From Candidatus Desulfobia pelagia (lineage in GTDB: Bacteria > Desulfobacterota > Desulfobulbia > Desulfobulbales > SURF-16), in contig JACNJZ010000155.1 of assembly GCA_014382295.1 (NCBI GenBank), positions 1-36,635 on the forward strand: 36,635 nucleotides of DNA, read 5' to 3'. The translations under genes were made by a program, and so were the position numbers. The notes below the pieces were generated by a model. The model was not told where the DNA came from, did no database searches, and saw nothing but the letters and a program-made list of their open reading frames with translations. Shown here piece by piece: positions 1 through 7,626 of the stretch. Within the stretch, counting starts at the first letter, position 1; each line of letters starts with the position of its first letter.

Positions 1-686
1 AGTTCCTTTTCAATGTTATGAAAATTGGACATAAGGGTATTGATTCTGCTTCCAAACAGGTTGTCGAGTTCTGCGAGACGACGGAGGTCCGTGTCGAGTA
101 CTGTCACTTGTGCGCCAAGGGCTACGGCCACCCGGCCGGCATTGCTGCCGACAGTTCCCCCACCGATAATGGTGACATGGCCATGTTCGACACCAGGTAC
201 TCCCCCGAGAAGAATGCCGCGACCTCCTTCTTCCTTTTCCAGGAAATGGGCGCCAACCTGGACCGCCATCCTTCCGGCAACCTCGCTCATTGGTGCCAGC
301 AGGGGAAGGTAGCCGTTGTCAAGCTGTACCGTCTCATAGCCAATGGCGGTCACTTTTTTCTTTAGCAGGACATCGGTAAGATCGGCAAGGGGTGCAAGGT
401 GAAGATACGTGTAAAGAATGAGGCCTTCCTTCAGGTATTCATACTCCTCAGGCAACGGCTCTTTTACCTTGATAATCATGTCGGCATCCTTGTATATATC
501 AGCTGCTGCCGCAAGAATATCGGCTCCGGCCTCTGCATATTCGGTGTCGGAAATGTTGCTTCCGGTTCCAGCATTTTTTTCAATAATTACTGAATGGCCG
601 GCTGCCGAAAGACTTTTTACGCCGGCAGGAACGATACCGACTCGAAATTCTTTGTCTTTGATCTCTTTGGGAACGCCAATAATCAT
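1..686 (-). CDS. ald: Alanine dehydrogenase, N-terminal part (cut by window edge)
   Basis: Reading the minus strand from the ATG at 686 gives a protein that starts [20 protein letters not shown], the typical opening of NAD-dependent alanine dehydrogenase, which interconverts L-alanine and pyruvate plus ammonia in the cytoplasm. About 228 residues are visible. They include the substrate-domain stretch with [14 protein letters not shown], the [13 protein letters not shown] segment, and the start of the Rossmann domain ([18 protein letters not shown]), which binds NAD. The C-terminal remainder lies outside the window, so the ORF track omits it. A good ribosome site, AAAGGAG, lies 7 bases before the start. 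No frameshift is seen in the visible part. The family call is secure. Pyridine nucleotide transhydrogenase alpha subunits share this fold but have a different N-terminus. Confidence 0.93.
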   Translation of the reverse strand, partial: MIIGVPKEIKDKEFRVGIVPAGVKSLSAAGHSVIIEKNAGTGSNISDTEYAEAGADILAAAADIYKDADMIIKVKEPLPEEYEYLKEGLILYTYLHLAPLADLTDVLLKKKVTAIGYETVQLDNGYLPLLAPMSEVAGRMAVQVGAHFLEKEEGGRGILLGGVPGVEHGHVTIIGGGTVGSNAGRVAVALGAQVTVLDTDLRRLAELDNLFGSRINTLMSNFHNIEKE

Positions 687-777
687 ATTCTGCTCCTTTC
701 AGTGGTGGAACTTTCTAAATCACGGCTTGACGCCTTTTCGATGGCCATCTATAATCAAAAAAGAAAATCAATGCTAT

Positions 778-794
778 TGAGAGTACTATTCTCA
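778..794. promoter_or_regulatory. 17-bp near-palindrome between ald and the zinc-ribbon gene
   Basis: TGAGAGTACTATTCTCA reads TGAGA-N7-TCTCA, with further partial symmetry inside. It sits in the 164-bp gap between two divergent genes, where a regulator of either could bind. The symmetry is seen directly; the operator role is only a guess. Confidence 0.25.
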
Positions 795-850
795 CTCGAT
801 GAATTCTGGTCAAATAATTTTTATCCATAATCCTCATCCTCAGGAAAGAG

Positions 851-1639
851 ATGATTAACCACTGTCCGCATTGCAAGAAGAAGCTGAGTTTCACAGAGGC
901 GCAGCTTGAGAAAATAGAGGAAGCTCTTTTCAGACTCCAGCCCGGCCAGGTCATCAAGATGGGATGTCCGCACTGCAAGGTCCCTATAGAGCTGAAGAAA
1001 GAGGTCCAGCCCGAAAGAAAGGATGCCTCGACTTTTTTTCCGGGTCTTCTGGACGGTGATATCCCTGCAGAGTCTCCTCCGGCCGCGGCGGCCCCCCCCG
1101 CTGAGGAGGTCCCTGACCGCAGGCCGCAAGTCGCAGGTGCAGCGCCTCCGCCTCCTAAACCTCCGGATATCAGCTGGCTGAAAACAGGAGAGTACGGCGA
1201 AAAGGCACACAATCCCGATGATGCTACAATCCTGATTCTCATGCCTGATGGAGAAGGGAAAAATCAGGTTGCAGAGGCCTTTAAAAGGATGGATTACAGG
1301 ATAGATTATGCGGCCTCACTTGGAGAGACTATGGAAAAAATGGTCTCTGCCTCCTACGCCGGAGTTGTTCTGCACACAGGTTTTGAGGGCGGGTCGTTGG
1401 CCGAGTCCCGAGTCCATCACCACATGAAGTGGCTTCCCATGCCCAAGAGGCGATATATCTATTACGTTCTCGTCGGGCCGGACCTGCAAACCCTCTATGA
1501 CCTTGAGGCCTTTACCTTGAGTGCCAATCTGGTGATCAATGAAAAAGACCTGGGTAATATCAATGTGATTTTGCGCAAAGGGTTTCATGATCATGAGACC
1601 CTGTTTCACCCTTTTCTTGAAAGCCTTAAGAAAGGGTGA
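851..1639 (+). CDS. Zinc-ribbon protein with a receiver-like C-terminal domain, unknown function
   Basis: A 262-residue cytoplasmic protein with no signal peptide. Residues 1-50 hold two CPHC pairs (C5/C8 and C39/C42), a four-cysteine zinc-ribbon arrangement. Residues about 60-115 are a Pro/Ala-rich, low-complexity linker. Residues about 120-262 form a globular domain that opens ATILILMPDGEGKNQVAEAF and continues with a VVLHTGF strand. This pattern resembles a degenerate response-regulator receiver, but the position that normally holds the phospho-acceptor Asp reads His-Thr. The ribosome site AGGA lies 7 bases upstream of the ATG. It ends 23 bp from the convergent HD-GYP gene. I do not recognise a named family. 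The zinc ribbon is well supported; the receiver-like reading is inference. Confidence 0.8.
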   Translation: MINHCPHCKKKLSFTEAQLEKIEEALFRLQPGQVIKMGCPHCKVPIELKKEVQPERKDASTFFPGLLDGDIPAESPPAAAAPPAEEVPDRRPQVAGAAPPPPKPPDISWLKTGEYGEKAHNPDDATILILMPDGEGKNQVAEAFKRMDYRIDYAASLGETMEKMVSASYAGVVLHTGFEGGSLAESRVHHHMKWLPMPKRRYIYYVLVGPDLQTLYDLEAFTLSANLVINEKDLGNINVILRKGFHDHETLFHPFLESLKKG

Positions 1640-1662
1640 CGGAAGGAATGTAGAGACAGCCT

Positions 1663-2892
1663 TCAGGTGAAGAGTGAAATGCCTGCCGGCAGGTCATCAA
1701 AGATTTTCAATTTGCCCAGATCCCACTTGCCAGGATCCTCATAGCTGGCAACCTTGTCTCCGATTTTAAAGAGGTCTCTGTCGTATACGGGGACGGCAGA
1801 TTTTTTCTTGTCATTGTAAAAGACGCGAACGATGGGCTGCAGCACATTATCCGTCGAGCCGACAACCACCCCGATAAGATCACTTTCCAGCCGAACGCAT
1901 GTTCCTATGGGGTAGACCCCAATACAGCGGATAAACTTATAGGTCAGATCCTTGTTGAAATGATAATTGCTCCATTCGTAAAGTTTTCTCAGGGCTAATA
2001 TGCTTTCCATGCCCCCCTTGTAGCACCTGGCTGAGGTGATGGCATCGTACACGTCACAAATGGCGGCAACCTGGGAGCCGTATCCTATCTCCTCACCTTT
2101 CAGGCCGTCGGGATACCCGGTGCCGTCGTAGCGCTCATGGTGGTGCAGTCCCATGTCGAAAGCCTCGTGGGGCAGGTTGGTGGCATTGACCATAACCTCT
2201 GCCGAATATTCGGCATGCCGCTTCATTTCTTCAAATTCGGAATCCGTCAGTTTCCCAGGCTTGTTGAGGATTTCGAGTGGTATCCTGGTTTTGCCGATAT
2301 CATGGAAAAGAGCACCCACGGCAAGGTTTAATGTCATCTCATGGGGGATTTTGGCGAAGTAGCAGAAAGACAGGACAAGAGAGCCGACGCTGATGGAATG
2401 CATTAATGTGTATTCGTCTTTTTGACGAATTCGGGTCAGCAGAATAAGGGCATCCTTATTGCGGGTGACAGAATCACCCATTTTTTCGATGAGCTGAAAA
2501 GCGTCTTCGGTCTCCAGCGGTTCTCCTGCCAGTATGTTCGCTGTGGCCCGCTGAATAACACTGGCAGCTTCTTTTTTGATGTTTTCGGCAATGGCAATTT
2601 CTTCTTTGAGCGGAATATAATAGGATGAGGAAGGGTCAGCTTTTGCCAGTTCGTGCAGGCTTTTATCCGTCTCATCCCGGACCTCGCGGGCTGTTTTCGC
2701 TGCATCAATATCGAGGCCCCTTTCCGTATCAATATAGACTTCTTTGATTCCCCAGGAACGAATGATGTCTATGGTTTTTACGTTCTTAACCAGGGTCTGG
2801 TTGATGAAGAGGTTTTCCGTATGCCAGCCGGAATCAAAATCATGAATGAAAACTCCCGGCTTGAGCTGATCTATGGTTATTTTTTTGATCAT
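1663..2892 (-). CDS. HD-GYP domain cyclic-di-GMP phosphodiesterase
   Basis: A 409-residue cytoplasmic protein. The N-terminal 120 residues match the region often found before HD-GYP domains (DUF3391 type: MIKKITIDQLKPGVFIHDFD). The HD-GYP domain spans about 150-330, with the metal-binding HDIGK near residue 198 and HHHERYDGTGYP near 251-262, so the signature motif is intact and c-di-GMP hydrolysis is expected. The last 75 residues form an extension rich in beta-strand sequence (GVVVGSTDNVLQPIVRVFY) seen in related proteins. No membrane segment is present. It is divergent from the EAL-HDOD gene, so two putative c-di-GMP-degrading proteins share one promoter region. No clear Shine-Dalgarno precedes the start, and a promoter-like sequence lies almost on top of it. 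Confidence 0.92.
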   Translation of the reverse strand: MIKKITIDQLKPGVFIHDFDSGWHTENLFINQTLVKNVKTIDIIRSWGIKEVYIDTERGLDIDAAKTAREVRDETDKSLHELAKADPSSSYYIPLKEEIAIAENIKKEAASVIQRATANILAGEPLETEDAFQLIEKMGDSVTRNKDALILLTRIRQKDEYTLMHSISVGSLVLSFCYFAKIPHEMTLNLAVGALFHDIGKTRIPLEILNKPGKLTDSEFEEMKRHAEYSAEVMVNATNLPHEAFDMGLHHHERYDGTGYPDGLKGEEIGYGSQVAAICDVYDAITSARCYKGGMESILALRKLYEWSNYHFNKDLTYKFIRCIGVYPIGTCVRLESDLIGVVVGSTDNVLQPIVRVFYNDKKKSAVPVYDRDLFKIGDKVASYEDPGKWDLGKLKIFDDLPAGISLFT

Positions 2893-2901
2893 GATATCTG
2901 T

Positions 2902-2931
2902 ATTATATACATAATTCTGTTATAATAGCAA
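2902..2931 (-). promoter_or_regulatory. Candidate sigma-70 promoter for the HD-GYP gene
   Basis: On the minus strand TTGCTA, 18 bases, then a perfect TATAAT. The same TTGCTA -35 is seen before rpoZ. The predicted transcription start falls only a few bases before the ATG at 2892, so the mRNA would be almost leaderless unless another promoter is used. Confidence 0.4.
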
Positions 2932-2994
2932 AAGATGTGTTAGGGATTCAGTGATTTTATATGTCGTAAACGTAGCCTCCCAATGATAGCTTTT

Positions 2995-3022
2995 TTTCGA
3001 CTTGTTACGGGTTCATTATAAT
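2995..3022 (+). promoter_or_regulatory. Candidate promoter for the EAL-HDOD gene
   Basis: A perfect TATAAT at 3017-3022 with only a weak -35 match (TTTCGA, 16-bp spacing), about 69 bases upstream of the start codon. It is supported mainly by the -10 box and the gene orientation. Confidence 0.3.
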
Positions 3023-3090
3023 TGAAGCCTGCAGTGTCCTTTTTGGCAACAGCAAACTGCCTTGGAAGGATTGCGGAGTAATTTCATTTC

Positions 3091-4341
3091 ATGGAAAACG
3101 AGAAAAATTCAGCTCCGAGCAGCACTATTTTTATCGCCAGGCAGCCCATTTTCCGGTCGAATCTACAAGTGTATGGTTATGAGCTCCTTTTCCGGTCAGG
3201 TCTCTCCAGCTTTTTTGATCCCTCATTCGGTGGCGATCAGGCAACTTCTCACGTCATTACCAATTCATTTTTACTGATTGGCATCGATAAGATGACCGAG
3301 CAGAAAAAGGCATTTATCAATTTCACCGAAGATATGCTTCTTCGGGAATATCCCCTTTTATTTCCTAATAAATATACCGTTGTTGAGGTCCTTGAAGACA
3401 TAAAGGTTACCCCGGAAATAATCGCGGCATGTCGCACTCTGGTGAAAAAAGGATATACACTGGCACTGGATGATTTCGAATACAGCCCGGAAATGGACCC
3501 CCTTCTTGAAATTGCCGATATTGTCAAATTTGATGTTCTGGCAATGTCCATGGAGGATCTGCAGAAAGAGGTCGAGATTGTTTCCAGATATGATGTCAAG
3601 ATGCTGGCAGAAAAGGTTGAGACCAACGAGCAGTTTGAAAAAACCAGGGAAATGGGTTTTTCTCTTTTTCAGGGGTATTTCTTCAGTAAGCCGAATATTC
3701 TCCAGGGCAAGGATATTGCGGGGTCTCAGCTGCAGTATCTTCAGGTTCTGAAAATGATCCAGGATGATAATTATGATTTTGACAAGATAGCCGACCTTGT
3801 CTCCCAGGATGTTTCCCTGGCCTATAAACTTCTGAAATATGTCAATTCAGCAGGCATGCAGCGGCGGGTGGAGATCAAATCACTGCAGAGCGCAGTGGCA
3901 ATGGTGGGTGAGGTGACTCTTCGTAAATGGCTGGGCTTGATTATGCTCTCCTATCTGGCTGAAAATAAACCGGAAGAGCTTTTGCGTCTGTCAATCCAGA
4001 GGGCGGCATTCTGTGAGCAGGTCGGTGCTCAGATAGCGGATCTTGATTTCAAGCGGAGCTGCTATACCGTCGGCATGTTCTCCTTGCTTGATGTGTTGCT
4101 GGATCAGCCCATGGAGACAATCCTCAAGGAGATAAATCTCAGTGAGGATATAACGGATACTCTTCTCGGCATGCCGACAGGGCCCCTGGGGAATGTGCTC
4201 CTTCTTGCCAAGGCATATGAGCGCGGGGCCTGGAAATGGGTTGCTCGCGTATCAGAAGCGCTCAACGTGAATAAAGACTATCTTCCTCTTTATTTTGAAA
4301 ATGCACTGGATAAGGTAAGCGAGTTCTACCTGGCCTCCTGA
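3091..4341 (+). CDS. EAL-HDOD signalling protein (YuxH-type)
   Basis: A 416-residue cytoplasmic protein. Residues about 8-210 form an EAL domain: FIARQPIFRSNLQVYGYELL, then a conserved N, a VVEVLED strand, LALDDFEY, IVKFD, AEKVE and QGYFFSKP. Most positions used by active EAL phosphodiesterases therefore have recognisable counterparts, although the signature reads ELL and the KID motif reads KFD, so activity is uncertain. Residues about 210-400 form an HDOD domain (LVSQDVSLAYKLLKYVNSAG), a non-catalytic HD relative used for protein interaction in signalling. A GGAG lies 12 bases before the ATG. Its 3' end overlaps the convergent glyS by 16 bp, leaving no room for an ordinary terminator between them. 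Confidence 0.92.
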   Translation: MENEKNSAPSSTIFIARQPIFRSNLQVYGYELLFRSGLSSFFDPSFGGDQATSHVITNSFLLIGIDKMTEQKKAFINFTEDMLLREYPLLFPNKYTVVEVLEDIKVTPEIIAACRTLVKKGYTLALDDFEYSPEMDPLLEIADIVKFDVLAMSMEDLQKEVEIVSRYDVKMLAEKVETNEQFEKTREMGFSLFQGYFFSKPNILQGKDIAGSQLQYLQVLKMIQDDNYDFDKIADLVSQDVSLAYKLLKYVNSAGMQRRVEIKSLQSAVAMVGEVTLRKWLGLIMLSYLAENKPEELLRLSIQRAAFCEQVGAQIADLDFKRSCYTVGMFSLLDVLLDQPMETILKEINLSEDITDTLLGMPTGPLGNVLLLAKAYERGAWKWVARVSEALNVNKDYLPLYFENALDKVSEFYLAS

Positions 4342-6410
4342 TCTGCTCCATGCATTTTTGAAAAATCTCCCACCTGCAGGAAAAGGCGTGCTATGGCTCT
4401 TAAGAGAGACAAGCGGTTCTGCCTGATGTCACTGTTTTCAGCCATGACCATTACATCGTCAAAAAAAGAGTCAATGGGCTCTTTCATTTCCAGTATCTGG
4501 ACGAGCGCCTTTTCATAGTGTTGCGCATCCACCAGAGGTCGTACTTTTCCTGAAACATCCCCAAAGGCTTCAAAAAGTTTTTTCTCGGCAGGTTCCGAAA
4601 GCAGTGCCTGGTCGACAGTATCTTCCTGGTGGTCTTTGATGATGTTGTTAACCCGCTTGAAGGAGCCTGCCAGTAAAGTGAATGTTGTCCTGGAGCTGAT
4701 GGCTCGAAGGGCATCAATGCGCATGCGGCAGTCAACTATATCGTTGAATGAAACAGATGTGACTGCTTCCACAGCTTCAGCCGGGATTCCCTGGGCGGTG
4801 AGGTCGTTGAGGTATCTTCCTTTTATAAAATCAAGAATAGCGTCACGGGTTTGCTCTTTTCCCTGTGTCAGTTTGTCTCCATAGAGGTTTACTGCTTCTT
4901 CGATGCACTCTGTCAGGGGGAGCCGCAGTGAATGTCCGGAGATAATATTGATGAGAGCCAGGGTGTGGCGCCGTAAACCGTATGGGTCTGTCGTGCCTGT
5001 CGGTTTCTGTCCGATGCCAAAGCAGCCGGCCAGGGTGTCAAGCCTGTCTGCCAGACTGACAAGGGCTCCGGCAAGGGTTTTCGGCACGGTGCTGCCTGCT
5101 CTCAGAGGGAGGTAGTGCTCCTGGATTGCCGTGGCCACTGACGGGTCTTCTCCTTCAGCCAGGGCATAGTATTGACCCATAACTCCCTGCAGAGAAGGAA
5201 ATTCTCCAACCATATCTGTGACAAGATCTGCCTTGGCCAGTCTGGCCGCCCGCGATACAGTCATGCTCAGCGTTTCATCTGTCAGGCCGGCCAGGAAGGC
5301 AGCCAGTTTTTCTGTCCGGGCTGTTTTTTCGAGCATGGTTCCCAGTTTGGCTTGAAAGATAACACCTGAGAGTGTCTGCAGCCTTTCTTCAAGGCTGTGC
5401 TGGCGGTCTTCCCTGAAGAAGAAGAGGGCGTCCTCCAGTCGGGCGCGGAGAACTCTTTCATGGCCTGCCGCCGCAAGATGTGTATCAGCTATCCTGGTGT
5501 TGTTTGCGGCAACAAAATGAGCCATCAGATTGCCTTCCTTGTCGGCAATCGTAAAATATTTTTGATGCACACGCATGGAGGTTATAAGGACTTCACGGGG
5601 CAGTTCCAGGAATTTCGGGTCAAAGGAGCCGCACACGCCAATAGGGATCTCAATAAGGTTGGTTACGGTATCAAGAAGTTCAGGGTCAGGAACAATTGTC
5701 CCACCTACACTGGCTGCGGCAGCATTAATTTCATCTTCTACCATTTTGCGGCGCTCATCTATGTTCACAATAACATTTTTTTCGCGAAGGATGCTGATGT
5801 ACTGGCTGAAATCGGTAACGTCTGACTCGCCCTGATCCATGAAGCGATGGCCCCGTGTTGAGCGGCCGGAATGAAGATCGTTGTATTTTACCGGAACGAT
5901 TTCTCCTCCGAACAGTGCCGTCATCCACTGGATTGGACGTGCAAAGGTTGAGCGGTTTGTTCCCCATCGCATTGATTTGGGAAAGGGGATAGACTGGATA
6001 AATTCAGGGATATACAGAGTAAGAAGCTCCGCAGTGGATTTCCCCTTCAGCTCCTGGACAAGCATCAGGTACTCACCTTTTGGGGTGGTTTCAATTTTCA
6101 GCTGGTCGACAGTCACTCCCCGTGATGCAGCAAAACCAATGGCCGCTTTGGTTGGTTGGTTTTCGGCATCATAGGCAGCCTTTTTGGGAGGACCAAGGAC
6201 TTTTTCCATACGGTCCGGCTGTCTGGTTATCAGCTCGGTAACACATAACGCAAGTCGGCGCGGGGTGGCGACGGTTCTCATTTCTCCGTAGGAAAGTGAG
6301 AGTTCGGTCAGTTTTTTTGCCATTGCTTCCTTCATAAATGAAAGAGCTGGAGCAATATACCCCGCAGGGATCTCTTCTGTGCCTATTTCAAGTAGCAATT
6401 CCTGGTGCAT
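4326..6410 (-). CDS. glyS: Glycine-tRNA ligase, beta subunit
   Basis: A 694-residue protein starting MHQELLLEIGTEEIPAGYI, the hallmark opening of the beta subunit of the alpha2-beta2 glycyl-tRNA synthetase. Diagnostic stretches follow: VLGPPKKAAYD, FPKSMRWG, FARPIQW, SMRVHQKYF and the C-terminal anticodon-binding-like region. The length is normal for the family, at close to 690 residues. The beta subunit binds tRNA-Gly while the alpha subunit (GlyQ) makes glycyl-adenylate, so a glyQ gene is needed elsewhere. None lies in this window, and the gene immediately upstream, where glyQ often sits, is the FolE2-like gene 45 bp away. The 3' end overlaps the EAL-HDOD gene by 16 bp. Confidence 0.97.
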   Translation of the reverse strand: MHQELLLEIGTEEIPAGYIAPALSFMKEAMAKKLTELSLSYGEMRTVATPRRLALCVTELITRQPDRMEKVLGPPKKAAYDAENQPTKAAIGFAASRGVTVDQLKIETTPKGEYLMLVQELKGKSTAELLTLYIPEFIQSIPFPKSMRWGTNRSTFARPIQWMTALFGGEIVPVKYNDLHSGRSTRGHRFMDQGESDVTDFSQYISILREKNVIVNIDERRKMVEDEINAAAASVGGTIVPDPELLDTVTNLIEIPIGVCGSFDPKFLELPREVLITSMRVHQKYFTIADKEGNLMAHFVAANNTRIADTHLAAAGHERVLRARLEDALFFFREDRQHSLEERLQTLSGVIFQAKLGTMLEKTARTEKLAAFLAGLTDETLSMTVSRAARLAKADLVTDMVGEFPSLQGVMGQYYALAEGEDPSVATAIQEHYLPLRAGSTVPKTLAGALVSLADRLDTLAGCFGIGQKPTGTTDPYGLRRHTLALINIISGHSLRLPLTECIEEAVNLYGDKLTQGKEQTRDAILDFIKGRYLNDLTAQGIPAEAVEAVTSVSFNDIVDCRMRIDALRAISSRTTFTLLAGSFKRVNNIIKDHQEDTVDQALLSEPAEKKLFEAFGDVSGKVRPLVDAQHYEKALVQILEMKEPIDSFFDDVMVMAENSDIRQNRLSLLRAIARLFLQVGDFSKMHGADQEAR

Positions 6411-6455
6411 TGTGAGTCAGGGTATCCTTTGTTCTTTTGAGTTTCAGGCTGCCAG

Positions 6456-7211
6456 CTATTGCGGCGGTGTATAATTTTCCGGCCACTCGAGTGATGCAAA
6501 TGTACTGAAGCCTTTGGCGAAATTTTCTACATTTACAGAAAACCAGCTTATGTCGGTAAGATTGGTGATTGTGTTGCCGATAGCGTTGGCAATTCCTTCC
6601 ACAGAGAGGGAGTTGTCCTGGGGTTTTGCCAGGGCCGAGGACCATTGAAGGTCATGATTTGTAATCTCTTCAACCATGGAAATAATATCTTCTATCCAGA
6701 TAAAATGCTGGAAGCGAAGACTGGTAGTTACGACTCCCCAGAGCCCTAGGGATTCGGGAAGACCCGATCCTGTCTGGACAGGGGCGGGTGGCGCAACCGG
6801 GACCTCTATCTCCAGGATCAGGTCGTTTTCCTTTTGCAGGGAGCCATGCATTCTGCACAGGTATTCTCCCATGACAGTTCTTCCGGGACCACGCTTTTTC
6901 TTTAGAAAATAGGGGAACTCTATTTCAATATGCGCTGCTTCAGCCTGGAGTTTCTCCTTCATCTCCTCAAGGATGCGGTGAAAACTCTTCAGTTTGATTT
7001 CGCCATGAAAATCGTTGAGGATTTCCACGAAACGACTCATGTGGGTTCCCTTGAACTGGTGCGGAAGGTTGACGTACATGTTGACCTTTGCCACAGTTTT
7101 CTGGACCTTTTTGGCCCTGTCAAGAACAGTAACAGGGTAGGAGATGTCTTTTACGCCCACTTTTTTGATACTGATGCGGCGATAGTCAGGCTGACTCTGA
7201 ATATCCTTCAT
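6456..7211 (-). CDS. FolE2 (GTP cyclohydrolase IB) family protein lacking the active-site motifs
   Basis: A 251-residue protein that is clearly a FolE2 homologue. It opens with the family-typical KVGVKDISYPVTVLDRA, then VNMYVNLPHQFKGTHMSRF, IEFPYFLKK, and later FIWIEDIISMVEE and DISWFSVNVENF. FolE2 makes dihydroneopterin triphosphate from GTP using metal ligands in a CPCSKEIS..GAHNQR segment and a C-terminal His-Asn-His motif. Here the first segment reads APVQTGSGLPESLGLWG at exactly equal spacing, and the His motif reads GFSTFA. The metal-binding Cys and His are therefore absent while the reading frame stays open and aligned. This points to a diverged paralogue or pseudoenzyme rather than a simple frameshift. 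It lies 38 bp downstream of a response regulator and 45 bp upstream of glyS, probably in the same transcript. GTP cyclohydrolase activity should not be assumed. Confidence 0.85.
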   Translation of the reverse strand: MKDIQSQPDYRRISIKKVGVKDISYPVTVLDRAKKVQKTVAKVNMYVNLPHQFKGTHMSRFVEILNDFHGEIKLKSFHRILEEMKEKLQAEAAHIEIEFPYFLKKKRGPGRTVMGEYLCRMHGSLQKENDLILEIEVPVAPPAPVQTGSGLPESLGLWGVVTTSLRFQHFIWIEDIISMVEEITNHDLQWSSALAKPQDNSLSVEGIANAIGNTITNLTDISWFSVNVENFAKGFSTFASLEWPENYTPPQ

Positions 7212-7249
7212 TGTTGTCCAGGTTCGAAGTCCATTGTCCGTGAAATAGT

Positions 7250-7600
7250 TCAGGAAAGGTGTTTTTGGACGGCAGCTTTCAGTTCTTCAAGGTTTGCTGA
7301 TTTTACGATATATGCATCAGAGGCCCATGAGGCAAGATCCTGTTTGAACTCCTGGTAGGCTGAGCAGAGAATGATGGGTAAATTAGGATGGGTTTCTTTC
7401 ATGCGCCGCAATACATCAATTCCATTTAATCCAGGCATATTGATATCCAGGATTACCAGGTCGGGAGAGAGGATGCTGAGTTTGTCCAGGCCTTCTTCTC
7501 CTGAAAGGGCGGAGTGAACTTCATATCCCTCTTCTTCGAATTCTTCCCGGTAGAGGAGATGTATGCTTTCTTCGTCATCAACGAGCAGGATTTTTTTCAT
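7250..7600 (-). CDS. Single-domain response regulator
   Basis: A 116-residue stand-alone receiver. The start is taken at the ATG at 7600 (MKKILLVDDEE), because the longer ORF in the track only adds 33 non-homologous residues that overlap galT. The usual residues are present: the acidic pair in LLVDDEE, the phospho-acceptor Asp in LVILDINMPG, a Ser in IILCSAY, and the Lys in YIVKSAN. With no output domain it may act by protein contact, as CheY or Spo0F do, but it is far from the che operon and no kinase is adjacent. It sits 26 bp after galT and 38 bp before the FolE2-like gene, all on one strand. The partner kinase cannot be inferred. Confidence 0.93.
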   Translation of the reverse strand: MKKILLVDDEESIHLLYREEFEEEGYEVHSALSGEEGLDKLSILSPDLVILDINMPGLNGIDVLRRMKETHPNLPIILCSAYQEFKQDLASWASDAYIVKSANLEELKAAVQKHLS

Positions 7601-7626
7601 AAGGCACCATGTGTTCTGGGATTTTT

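Noticed and set aside
715-1242. 175-residue minus-strand ORF opposite the zinc-ribbon gene
   Set aside because: Shadow of the plus-strand gene: low-complexity Gly/Ser/Ala translation, no ribosome site.
6670-6858. An alternative frame in the FolE2-like gene reads CATRPCPDRIGSS, resembling the missing CPCSKE motif, suggesting a double frameshift
   Set aside because: Only the CP pair and a few other residues match, the GAHNQR part is not restored in any frame, and the main frame aligns with equal length. The separate C-terminal His motif is also lost in frame.
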